Shown one piece after another: positions 1 to 5,916 of a DNA stretch of 16,360 bases. Each line of letters opens with the position of its first letter. The first letter of the stretch is position 1. The notes below the pieces were generated by a model. The model saw only the letters and a program-made list of their open reading frames with translations, ran no database searches and was not told the origin of the DNA. The DNA is from CAYNWK01 sp964400875. Lineage in GTDB: Bacteria; Chloroflexota; Anaerolineae; Anaerolineales; UBA4823. Where the stretch lies: contig CAYNWK010000099.1 of assembly GCA_964400875.1 (NCBI GenBank), positions 1-16,360 of the forward strand, read 5' to 3'. A program made the translations under genes and the position numbers.

Positions 1-42
1 CTCGATATTTTTCAAGCGTTTCAAAGCGATCTCGTTTTTCAT
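1..42 (-). CDS. CsoR-family metal-sensing repressor, N-terminal fragment
   Basis: Only the first 14 codons are in the window; the gene runs off the left edge. They read MKNEIALKRLKNIE, which resembles the N-terminal helix of CsoR/RcnR/FrmR (DUF156) repressors, where a Leu-Lys-Arg-Leu...Ile-Glu stretch precedes the Gly-Gln-Val-Arg-Gly motif. The ATG is preceded by a GAGAG ribosome binding site. The main support is the context: a consensus promoter and a G/C-tract dyad lie just upstream, as expected for an autoregulated copper (or related metal or sulfur species) sensor. The Cys and His ligands that would decide the effector lie outside the window. Fourteen residues alone are not enough for certainty. 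Confidence 0.55.
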   Translation of the reverse strand, partial: MKNEIALKRLKNIE

Positions 43-63
43 AACGTCTCTCGATTCTCACCC

Positions 64-83
64 ATCCCCCCTGGGGGGGGTAT
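64..83. promoter_or_regulatory. Putative CsoR-type operator
   Basis: A G/C-tract dyad: AT, six C, T, eight G, TAT on the plus strand. This is the layout known for CsoR/RcnR operators (runs of C and G around a short centre, flanked by A/T). It lies immediately downstream of the minus-strand -10 box at 91-96 and covers the expected transcription start near 84, so a bound repressor would block initiation of the csoR-like gene. Confidence 0.6.
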
Positions 84-90
84 TGTGCAA

Positions 91-119
91 ATTATAACGA
101 AACGGACGCCCTTTGTCAA
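91..119 (-). promoter_or_regulatory. Consensus sigma-70 promoter of the csoR-like gene
   Basis: On the minus strand the -35 is TTGACA (114-119) and the -10 is TATAAT (91-96), with a 17-bp spacer: a full match to the housekeeping consensus. The predicted start near position 84 falls at the edge of the operator-like dyad. A promoter this strong in front of a repressor gene is consistent with tight autorepression. Confidence 0.8.
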
Positions 120-172
120 GGTTTTTAGATGAGAACAGGATGAATGTCACCCTCCTACCAAGCGGCATACTT

Positions 173-178
173 TATAAT
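173..178 (+). promoter_or_regulatory. Possible -10 box for the TlpA-like gene
   Basis: A perfect TATAAT lies about 41 bases before the ATG at 220. No good -35 hexamer is seen 16-18 bp upstream, so the assignment is weak. It is the only recognisable promoter element on the plus strand in this divergent intergenic region. Confidence 0.35.
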
Positions 179-219
179 TTTGCCGGAAAAACCTGGGACT
201 GCAAACATACAATACTCAC

Positions 220-777
220 ATGACAAAGATTGACAAAACCGATTTGCGCTGGCTGCTGATATCGCTCACCGTACTGGTCGCAGGGGCCGCCTGGATCTGG
301 ATGAGCGCGGTACCAGCAGGGACTTCCACTGCCGGGCGAATTCCTGCCCCACGCCAGAGTTTTCTCGCGCCGGATTTTACCCTCGAGACGGCGGATGGCC
401 AGACCTTCACAATGTCTGAGCTGCGCGGTAAACCGGTCTTGATCAACTTGTGGACTAGCTGGTGTCCTCCCTGCAAGGCTGAAATGCCGGCTTTGCAGCG
501 CGCCTATCAGCGCTACCAATCCGAAGATCTGGTAATTTTGGGAATCAACGCCACCAACCAAGACAGTCAGGTCGCTGCATTGAATTTTGCTGCCGAAAAC
601 GGGCTGAGCTTTCCCATCCTCATGGATACTGCGGGAGAAGTCTCCGCCATCTACCAGTTGCGCTCGCTGCCGACTTCTTATTTTGTGGACCACGAAGGCA
701 TCATCCAGGAAGTTGTGGTAGGCGGTCCAATGTCCGAGGCGTTGATCCGCATCAACGTCGAAAAATTACTTGAATAG
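220..777 (+). CDS. Membrane-anchored TlpA/ResA-like thiol-disulfide oxidoreductase
   Basis: A 185-aa protein with one N-terminal membrane segment (about residues 11-30, uncleaved-anchor type), a short Pro/Thr-rich linker, and a thioredoxin-fold domain from about 48. The redox motif is W81-C82-P83-P84-C85 followed by KAEMP, typical of TlpA/ResA/DsbE proteins. The cis-proline is P151 in a Leu-Pro-Thr context, as in this family. It should face outside the membrane and reduce or exchange disulfides, for example in cytochrome c maturation or in exported metal-site proteins. The ATG at 220 gives the complete anchor, but no clear Shine-Dalgarno precedes it. It ends 9 bases before the Lgt-like gene, so the two are probably one operon. 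The substrate cannot be told from sequence. Confidence 0.9.
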   Translation: MTKIDKTDLRWLLISLTVLVAGAAWIWMSAVPAGTSTAGRIPAPRQSFLAPDFTLETADGQTFTMSELRGKPVLINLWTSWCPPCKAEMPALQRAYQRYQSEDLVILGINATNQDSQVAALNFAAENGLSFPILMDTAGEVSAIYQLRSLPTSYFVDHEGIIQEVVVGGPMSEALIRINVEKLLE

Positions 778-786
778 CTGAGAAAG

Positions 787-1551
787 ATGTTCCCTACCAT
801 TCAGATTGGACCTTTGGCCCTCCAAGCACCCGGATTGATCCTCCTGGGTGGCCTTTGGCTCGGGCTGTCGCTCGCCGAAAAACTGGCAATGCCCAACCGG
901 GAAGCTGTGAATCACCTCTATAACCTGACATTCACAGCCCTGATCGCTGGGATCATCGGCGCGCGCCTGGCGTACTTGCTGCGTTTCCCTGATGCTTTTA
1001 TGGCAAACCCTTTCAGCCTGCTTTCCTTGAACCCAGGCCTTTTGGATCGGAATGCCGGCCTGGCGGTTGGTTTGCTGGCCGCGGTAGTTTACGGTCAGCG
1101 CAAAAATTTGAATTTTTGGTTCACCCTCGATCGCCTGACTCCGTTGTTTGCAGTCTTCATGGTAGCGATCTCGCTGTCCAATTTCGCCTCCGGAGGCGCG
1201 TTTGGCGCTCCTACGGACTTACCTTGGGGGATTGAACTGTGGGGAGCGACCCGCCACCCTACTCAGATTTACGCAGCGCTTCTGGCGGCGGGCATCCTTG
1301 TGTTGGTCGTTCGCTGGCAGGCTACAAAATCAACCGCTGGGATGGTCTTCCTTCAATTCGTTGCCTGGAGTGCTGCCGCCATGTTGCTGGTCGAGGGTTT
1401 TCGCGGGGATAGCCTGCTGGTTGGCGCAGGCCTGCGCCTTGCCCAGCTCGTCGCCTGGGGGCTCTTAGCGCTGAGCCTGTGGGGCTTATGGTCACTCGGG
1501 CAAACTGACCGCGATCGGATTTCACCCTCATACCCGACTGAGCGGGTATAA
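787..1551 (+). CDS. Divergent Lgt-like (prolipoprotein diacylglyceryl transferase family) membrane protein
   Basis: A 254-aa polytopic membrane protein with about seven hydrophobic segments. Lgt family landmarks are visible: GAR near 58-60, a SNFASGGAFG stretch at 131-140 followed by PTDLPWG, the motif HPTQIY at 157-162 and EGFRGDS at 203-209. True Lgt transfers diacylglycerol from phosphatidylglycerol to lipobox cysteines. Here the usual Gly-Arg-Leu-Gly-Asn-Phe is Ile-Ser-Leu-Ser-Asn-Phe, so the position of the essential arginine (E. coli R143) is S129. The conserved His-Gly-Gly (E. coli H103) aligns by eye with Asn-Ala-Gly at 89-91. The arginine of the EGFR motif (R206, E. coli R239) is kept. 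It may therefore be a paralogue with changed activity, tied to the thioredoxin-like gene 9 bases upstream. A GAGAAAG sequence lies directly before the ATG. Confidence 0.75.
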   Translation: MFPTIQIGPLALQAPGLILLGGLWLGLSLAEKLAMPNREAVNHLYNLTFTALIAGIIGARLAYLLRFPDAFMANPFSLLSLNPGLLDRNAGLAVGLLAAVVYGQRKNLNFWFTLDRLTPLFAVFMVAISLSNFASGGAFGAPTDLPWGIELWGATRHPTQIYAALLAAGILVLVVRWQATKSTAGMVFLQFVAWSAAAMLLVEGFRGDSLLVGAGLRLAQLVAWGLLALSLWGLWSLGQTDRDRISPSYPTERV

Positions 1552-1597
1552 TCAAGACAAGCTTGTGAATTACGTCACGATACGAGGAAGAAGTCTG

Positions 1598-1745
1598 ATG
1601 AAAGACGAATGGCTCCGTGGTCCGCATTGCCAACTCGGAAGTCTTGTTAACCTCCGCACTATCGAGTGAGGATCCGGTCCTGTTTGCTGTCGCTGAAGAA
1701 GCCCGCACTCGCCTGGAGCGCGTCGCAGATGCGCTTATCGCTTAA
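1598..1745 (+). other. Small coding-like region, possibly frameshifted; function unknown
   Basis: A good ribosome binding site (GAGGAAGAAG, 1584-1593) precedes an ATG at 1598, whose frame stops after 23 codons at 1667-1669. A second frame opens at a GTG at 1617 and runs to TAA at 1743-1745, giving 42 residues rich in Ala, Glu, Arg and Leu (it begins VVRIANSEVLLTSALSSEDP), which looks like a real helical protein but has no ribosome binding site of its own. Skipping one base near 1616 would join the frames into a 48-residue protein starting MKDEWL. This may be a sequencing error, a decayed gene, a programmed +1 shift or translation from the GTG. It lies between the Lgt-like gene and folB. I do not recognise a family. 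Confidence 0.35.
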
Positions 1746-1777
1746 TCTAATCGGTTGAATTCAGAGAGGAGCTAACC

Positions 1778-2131
1778 ATGGACAAAGTGATCATCAAGGA
1801 TTTACTCGCTCGCGGCATTATCGGTATCAACGACTGGGAGCGTGAAAAACCCCAAGATATCTTGATCAATCTCGTCTTGTTCGGAGATTTATCCAGGGCA
1901 AGCGAGACCGATGACATCGCCGATTGTATTAATTACCGGACGATTTCCAAACAGGCGCAGGCGCACGCGGAAACCGCCCAGAGGTTTACAGTCGAAGCTC
2001 TGGCCGCAGACATCGCCAGATTGTGCCTGGAGCAGGATCGGGTCGAACGAGTTCAGGTGCGCGTAGAGAAACCCGGCGCGGTACGCTTTGCCGGATCTGT
2101 AGGTGTAGAAATTGAACGTGACAAAAAATAA
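1778..2131 (+). CDS. folB: Dihydroneopterin aldolase FolB
   Basis: A 117-aa protein, normal length for FolB, which converts 7,8-dihydroneopterin to 6-hydroxymethyl-dihydropterin and glycolaldehyde in cytosolic folate synthesis. The N-terminal GIIGINDWEREKPQ stretch (13-26), the Tyr-Arg-Thr-Ile pattern (53-56), the Thr-Val-Glu-Ala-Leu helix (71-75) and the C-terminal VEKPGAVRFAG (96-106), carrying the conserved catalytic lysine K98, are all in place. A strong ribosome binding site (GAGAGGAG) sits 6 bases before the ATG. Its 3' end overlaps folK by 20 bases, so the two are translationally coupled, and they catalyse consecutive steps. Confidence 0.93.
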   Translation: MDKVIIKDLLARGIIGINDWEREKPQDILINLVLFGDLSRASETDDIADCINYRTISKQAQAHAETAQRFTVEALAADIARLCLEQDRVERVQVRVEKPGAVRFAGSVGVEIERDKK

Positions 2132-2609
2132 CAACCAACACCCGGTCTACATCGGCCTGGGATCGAATATCTCGCCGGAAACTAACCTCCCCCTTGCGCT
2201 CGAGCTGCTTTCGAAACGCGTTGACCTGGAGGCGGTCTCATCGGTTTGGGAGTCTCCCCCTGTGGGAGGCAAAGGACCCAATTTTCTAAATGCTGTTGCG
2301 CGGATTCGAACCAGTCTACCAGCAGAGATGCTCCGGGAAAGCATCTTGCGGGAAATAGAAACTCAATTAGGCCGTGTGCGGACGGAAGATCCCAACGCTC
2401 CACGCACGATCGATCTGGATATTCTTATTTACAACCAGGACATCTTCGATCCTGGGATCTGGACCGACACTCATCAATCCGTACCTCTCGCCGAAATCTA
2501 CCCCGACTTGGAAAAGGAAAACGGGGAGACAATCCAGCAGATTTCCGTTGGACTGGCAAGAAAAAACGCCATCCATCGAAGGCGGGATGTTATCACTCGG
2601 ATGGGCTAG
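2112..2609 (+). CDS. folK: HPPK, hydroxymethyl-dihydropterin pyrophosphokinase FolK
   Basis: A 165-aa cytosolic enzyme that moves pyrophosphate from ATP to 6-hydroxymethyl-dihydropterin, the step after FolB. Family motifs: YIGLGSN (13-19), the Ser-Pro-Pro-Val-Gly...Pro-Asn-Phe-Leu-Asn substrate loop (48-60), and APRTIDLDIL (96-105) with the Mg-binding aspartates D101 and D103. The start is a non-ATG codon: TTG at 2112, with an AGGTG six bases upstream, or GTG at 2118, which is less well spaced. Either lies inside the end of folB. After about residue 140 the tail is basic and slightly long. No folP or folC follows in the window; the transcript meets a large inverted repeat 27 bases after the stop. 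Confidence 0.93.
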   Translation: MNVTKNNNQHPVYIGLGSNISPETNLPLALELLSKRVDLEAVSSVWESPPVGGKGPNFLNAVARIRTSLPAEMLRESILREIETQLGRVRTEDPNAPRTIDLDILIYNQDIFDPGIWTDTHQSVPLAEIYPDLEKENGETIQQISVGLARKNAIHRRRDVITRMG

Positions 2610-2636
2610 AGCTTTTGTCTTTAATTTCTGGCATAG

Positions 2637-2677
2637 AGCGCGCCTGCGCGGGTTTGCCCCACCCGCGCAGGCGCGCT
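2637..2677. terminator. Perfect 17-bp inverted repeat between convergent folK and folE
   Basis: The arms 2637-2653 and 2661-2677 are perfectly complementary over 17 bp, G/C-rich, with a 7-base loop. The repeat sits between the folK stop (2609, plus) and the folE stop (2708, minus), so it most likely works as a bidirectional terminator or 3' end stabiliser. Neither side has a proper T-run, so it is not a textbook intrinsic terminator. Confidence 0.65.
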
Positions 2678-2707
2678 TATCGCGATTGCAGCGTGATTAT
2701 TGCAGGG

Positions 2708-3346
2708 CTAAAAGCTCAAAGGAGCTGCGCCGCGAGAGATGTTATCCAAAAACTCTTGCCGGGTTGCTAGTTGGGAACGGAAGAGACCATGCATCGCCGA
2801 AGTGGTCATGCGTGCTTCGTGTTTTTGTACCCCCCGCATCATCGCGCACATATGCAAACCTTCTAATACAACCGCCACCCCGCGCGGGTTGAGCAACTCA
2901 TTTAGCAAATCAGCGATCTGACGAGTCAATCTTTCTTGCAGCTGCAAGCGGCGGGCGAATAAATCCACAACCCGGGGGATTTTGGAAAGCCCGATCACCC
3001 GGCCTCGCGGGATATACGCCACATGCGCCCGCCCGATAAACGGTAAGAGGTGGTGTTCGCACAGGCTGTAGAACTCGATGTCACGGACAAGGACCATCTC
3101 ATCGTAAGAATCCTCATCAAAGAGCGCGTCGTTGACCAAAGCCAGCGGATCGGTGCGATAGCCCGCTAGCAGCTCGGTATACATTTGAGCAACCCGCTCC
3201 GGGGTACGCGCGAGCCCCTCACGTTCCGGGTTTTCACCAACTGCGCGCAAGATCTTGTGCATCGCCTCTTGAATGGCGTCCTGATCGATCTCTTTTTCCA
3301 TGAATAAATCAGCGGTCTCGTAAATCTGATGGTCGTTGTTCGGCAT
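2708..3346 (-). CDS. folE: GTP cyclohydrolase I FolE
   Basis: A 212-aa enzyme of normal length that opens GTP to 7,8-dihydroneopterin triphosphate, the first step of folate (and possibly other pterin) synthesis. The zinc ligands are C96 and H99 in LCEHHLLPF and C167 in GLHMCAMMRGV; H165 is the conserved active-site histidine. The GLSKIPRVVD segment (119-128) and the MTTSAMHG stretch near 180-187 are typical of the family. The chosen ATG has GAGGAG about 9 bases upstream; a second Met at residue 16 is less likely. It converges on folK and shares its terminator, so it is transcribed separately from folB-folK. The upstream AT-rich 115 bases must hold its promoter, but I could not single out a good -35/-10 pair. 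Confidence 0.95.
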   Translation of the reverse strand: MPNNDHQIYETADLFMEKEIDQDAIQEAMHKILRAVGENPEREGLARTPERVAQMYTELLAGYRTDPLALVNDALFDEDSYDEMVLVRDIEFYSLCEHHLLPFIGRAHVAYIPRGRVIGLSKIPRVVDLFARRLQLQERLTRQIADLLNELLNPRGVAVVLEGLHMCAMMRGVQKHEARMTTSAMHGLFRSQLATRQEFLDNISRGAAPLSF

Positions 3347-3462
3347 AATCCCGTCTCCTCACACTACGCGTGACTCTAATATTATTTAAAATGGCGTTAA
3401 TTCAGATTTATTATTTTACACCAAGGGAGAACAGCAGCCCTTATATCCACAAATTAATTCAA

Positions 3463-3488
3463 TAGACGGTGGTTTTCACCACCGTCTA
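3463..3488 (-). terminator. Intrinsic terminator downstream of hpf
   Basis: An 11-bp perfect stem (3463-3473 with 3478-3488). On the minus strand the loop is GAAA, a stable GNRA tetraloop, and the following bases (TTGAATTAATTT) are A/T-rich. It lies 29 bases past the hpf stop and ends the comF-hpf transcript before folE. Confidence 0.75.
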
Positions 3489-3516
3489 CAAGAATGTGAA
3501 CCAACCAAATCGCTGG

Positions 3517-4080
3517 TCAGGCGAGATCCGGTTCGATCATGCCGTAAGTTCCATCCCGCCTTTTGTAAAGCACATTGATCGCGTTCGTATTTACGTTGAA
3601 GAATACAAAGAAGCTCTCGTGTCCGAGCATGTTCATCTGCTCGATCGCTTCCAATTCGTCCATGGGTGCAACTGGGAAGCGTTTCCTGCGGGCTATGATC
3701 GGGCCAGTCTCCTCAGGTTCCTCAATTGGCATTACCGGGGTTAGGTCCGCGGCCGAGCGTCCGTCTCCCCGGCCGCGATTGCGCTTGCCCTTATATCTTT
3801 CCACTCTCCGCTGCATCTTGTCCAAGGCCGTATCCAAAGCTGCAAAGATATCATCGGCGCGTTCCTCGGAGCGCAGGATAAAACCCTTCCCGCGCGCGGT
3901 AATCTGGGCGACCTGCCGGTCGGAGGCGTTGCGCGCTGACTTCACGTAAGCCAGATCCACCCGCACTTCTTCGATATCGTTGAGATATCGCTCGAGCTTC
4001 GCCACTTTATTCGTGGCGTAATCATGCAGTCGATCGGTCACATCCATATTTCGCCCGTAGATCTCGACTTCGAATGCCAT
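3517..4080 (-). CDS. hpf: Long ribosome hibernation promoting factor (HPF/RaiA family)
   Basis: A 187-aa protein. The N-terminal S30AE domain (about 1-100, beginning MAFEVEIYGRNMDVTDRL) binds the decoding centre of idle 30S subunits. A charged Arg/Gly-rich linker follows (about 100-130). The C-terminal domain (about 131-187, with RRKRFPVAPM, ESFFVFFNVNT, and AINVLYKRRDGTYG) is the dimerisation module of long-form HPF that joins 70S into 100S ribosomes. The start was set at the ATG at 4080, because AGGAGAG lies 8 bases upstream. An in-frame ATG 18 bases earlier would put that ribosome binding site inside the gene. The comF-hpf order is a common bacterial neighbourhood. The gap to comF is 102 bases, with no clear terminator, so cotranscription is possible. 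Confidence 0.95.
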   Translation of the reverse strand: MAFEVEIYGRNMDVTDRLHDYATNKVAKLERYLNDIEEVRVDLAYVKSARNASDRQVAQITARGKGFILRSEERADDIFAALDTALDKMQRRVERYKGKRNRGRGDGRSAADLTPVMPIEEPEETGPIIARRKRFPVAPMDELEAIEQMNMLGHESFFVFFNVNTNAINVLYKRRDGTYGMIEPDLA

Positions 4081-4182
4081 AGACCACTCTCCTATCAATT
4101 TTTGTTAGGTCTTACGCAGGAAATTAGATATTGAGGTCTGGGATGGCTAAATCCAAACCCGCCCCTCAACATTCCTCAGAAG

Positions 4183-4923
4183 TTAGATGTTGTATTCGCT
4201 TACCCCTACTCGATGATCGGCACGCGCCAATGTAAGGCCGTATACTCGACCAGCCCCTGCGGAGCTAAGCGCAGCTGCACAAGCCTCGAGCGTAGATCCG
4301 CTGGTGGTTACATCATCGATCACCAGAATACCTTTTCCGGCAACTTTCCCAGATTGGGCTCGAAAGGCATCCTTTACATTTTCTCTACGTTGGGATAAAT
4401 TTAATCCTACCTGTGAGCGAGTCTCTTTGACCCGGTTGAGCGCTCGAGGCAGATAGCTAACGCCTAATTCTAGGGCGATAGGCCGGGCAAGCAAGGCAGC
4501 TTGATTATATCCACGCTCTCTTCGCCTTGCAACCCCCAGTGGGACGGGAAGCACCGTGTCAAATTCCCAATCCAGCTTTCTTAACAATGAGGTTAATGGA
4601 CGCGCCAGGGTTTCTCCCAGACCAACGTCGTGTTGGTACTTCATACGGTGAATTGCCTGGCGCAACGGCCCTCCAAAAACACCCCAAGACCTGATTGCCC
4701 GGTATTGCGGCGGCTGCACCCGGCAGCGTTTGCAAACTCCGCTCCGATAAGCAGGCGTCCCGCAGATTTCACAAATAGGTGTAGAAACTTGGTGAACTTC
4801 GTTCAGACAATCGTCACACCAGCGCGTTCCAAACTTGCCGCACCCTCCACAAGAGGGTGGAAAAACCAGGTCGACGGTTGTCCAAAACCATTGATAGAGG
4901 CGGTAAGCCGGTGCGCCCGGCAT
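4183..4923 (-). CDS. comF: ComF family phosphoribosyltransferase-like competence protein
   Basis: A 246-aa cytosolic protein. N-terminal zinc-finger cysteines occur in two sets: C25, C28, C36, C39 and C51, C54, C64, C67. The C-terminal PRTase-type domain carries the PRPP-binding loop VIDDVTTSGST (201-211) and the family segment RRRERGYNQA (133-142). ComF proteins are needed for DNA uptake in several naturally competent bacteria; their exact reaction is not settled. The ATG at 4923 was chosen because it follows the tadC stop by 20 bases with AGAGGG just upstream; a longer in-frame start at 5016 would overlap tadC by 73 bases with non-family sequence. Its position makes it the last gene of the tad operon, then hpf follows. 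Confidence 0.93.
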   Translation of the reverse strand: MPGAPAYRLYQWFWTTVDLVFPPSCGGCGKFGTRWCDDCLNEVHQVSTPICEICGTPAYRSGVCKRCRVQPPQYRAIRSWGVFGGPLRQAIHRMKYQHDVGLGETLARPLTSLLRKLDWEFDTVLPVPLGVARRRERGYNQAALLARPIALELGVSYLPRALNRVKETRSQVGLNLSQRRENVKDAFRAQSGKVAGKGILVIDDVTTSGSTLEACAAALSSAGAGRVYGLTLARADHRVGVSEYNI

Positions 4924-4943
4924 TTTCCCTCTTAATTGATCGT

Positions 4944-5894
4944 TTACAAGCCTAGCAGCCCGCCCAAGGCCGAACGTAGCAGCATCAGGACGGCCGGCGT
5001 CATCAAGACGATACAAATCGCCGGAAAGATCAGCAGAGCCATCGGAATGAGCATTTTAATAGGCGCCTTATGTGCTTCCTCTTCTGCCCGCTGGCGCCGT
5101 TTCATACGCATCTGATCGGATTGAATGCGTAAAACCTTCGCCATACTCACACCCAGTTGCTCGCTCTGAATCACTGCCGCGACAAAACTGGTCATCTCGG
5201 AAACCCCCATCCGATTGGCCATGTCTCGTAATGCTTCCCGTCTTAACTTGCCTAGTTGGATTTCTCGGATTACTCGACCAAACTCGATAGCCAGTTCGTT
5301 ATCCCACTTCTCATTGACTTTAGCCATCGCGGCATCAAAACCTAAACCGGCTTCAACACAAATGGTCAACAGATCTAGGGCGTCCGGCATCGCTTTACGC
5401 ACTTCGTTTTGTCGGCGACCGATCTTGCTGCGCAACCATAACTCAGGAAGATAAAAACCAATTGCTGCAGCCGGAATGCCCCACAACAAGCCTTTCCCCT
5501 TGATAAAACTTCCGGGAGGCGCGATCGTAGCAACGAAGAACATCACAGCACCTAAGGAAAGGCCGACGATGCGCAGAGACCAGAACAGCGTGGGATCGAG
5601 TCCTGTCGGGTTACCTGCCAGTTCAAGCTTGCGAGCGGTATCCTGAATCGCTTTCTGCGGCGTAAACCGCAGCGCGAATTCGCCCAAAGTGCGCGCCATT
5701 GGGTAGATGATGCGCTCGGTTAGCGGTTGGGAAAGCTCGATCTCCTCTAGGCTTGGGGGTTCATCGCCATCCGCGTAATCCGCTAAACGAGATTCCAGTG
5801 GATTGACGTCGCCGCCCTCGCGAAAAGCCAAGGAGACAACCAGGATTACCCCACCCAAAATCAGCACACCAAAAAGAACAATGATCCAAAGCAT
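4944..5894 (-). CDS. tadC: TadC, Tad pilus inner platform protein
   Basis: A 316-aa membrane protein of the type II secretion F (T2SSF) family. Membrane segments are near 2-23, 103-126, 133-152 and 281-306. The cytosolic T2SSF helical domain lies at about 165-280, with the typical MPDALDLLTICVEAGLGFD stretch, an EFGRVIREIQLG segment and a QSEQLGVSMAKVLR segment. TadB and TadC together form the membrane platform that the ATPase CpaF drives to polymerise Flp pilin. The ribosome binding site GGAG lies 8 bases before the ATG, and tadB ends 22 bases upstream. This is the second of two T2SSF paralogues; TadC assignment rests on order and on the single-domain form. Confidence 0.94.
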   Translation of the reverse strand: MLWIIVLFGVLILGGVILVVSLAFREGGDVNPLESRLADYADGDEPPSLEEIELSQPLTERIIYPMARTLGEFALRFTPQKAIQDTARKLELAGNPTGLDPTLFWSLRIVGLSLGAVMFFVATIAPPGSFIKGKGLLWGIPAAAIGFYLPELWLRSKIGRRQNEVRKAMPDALDLLTICVEAGLGFDAAMAKVNEKWDNELAIEFGRVIREIQLGKLRREALRDMANRMGVSEMTSFVAAVIQSEQLGVSMAKVLRIQSDQMRMKRRQRAEEEAHKAPIKMLIPMALLIFPAICIVLMTPAVLMLLRSALGGLLGL

Positions 5895-5916
5895 AGTTTT
5901 TCTCCGCCAGACCCGA

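Noticed and set aside
172..693. Long open frame on the minus strand (173 codons)
   Set aside because: It lies antisense to the TlpA-like gene, has no recognisable domain and no ribosome binding site; it is a shadow of the real gene.
1530..1552. TATAAT at 1547-1552 as a promoter for the small frame or folB
   Set aside because: There is no -35 at a fitting distance, and the hexamer overlaps the stop codon of the Lgt-like gene and one arm of a weak 7-bp hairpin (1530-1549).
1322..1708. Minus-strand frame of 128 codons across the end of the Lgt-like gene
   Set aside because: It has low-complexity Arg/Ser-rich content and no family features, and mirrors the plus-strand coding sequence.
2246..2892. 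Plus-strand frames overlapping folK and running into folE
   Set aside because: They run through the 17-bp inverted repeat and antisense to folE; composition is not protein-like and the known genes explain the sequence.
3347..3462. Specific folE promoter in the AT-rich region
   Set aside because: Several TAAAAT- and TAATAT-like hexamers occur but none has a convincing -35 at 16-18 bp.
3469..3744. Plus-strand frame of 91 codons
   Set aside because: It starts inside the terminator hairpin and is otherwise antisense to the hpf 3' end; nothing but the shadow of HPF is seen.
4081..4182. Promoter for hpf in the comF-hpf gap
   Set aside because: Only poor -35/-10 matches are seen (for example TCTAAT without a good partner), so none is annotated.
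4924..5016. Longer comF N-terminus starting at 5016
   Set aside because: The extra 31 residues are the tadC 3' end read in another frame and do not resemble ComF.
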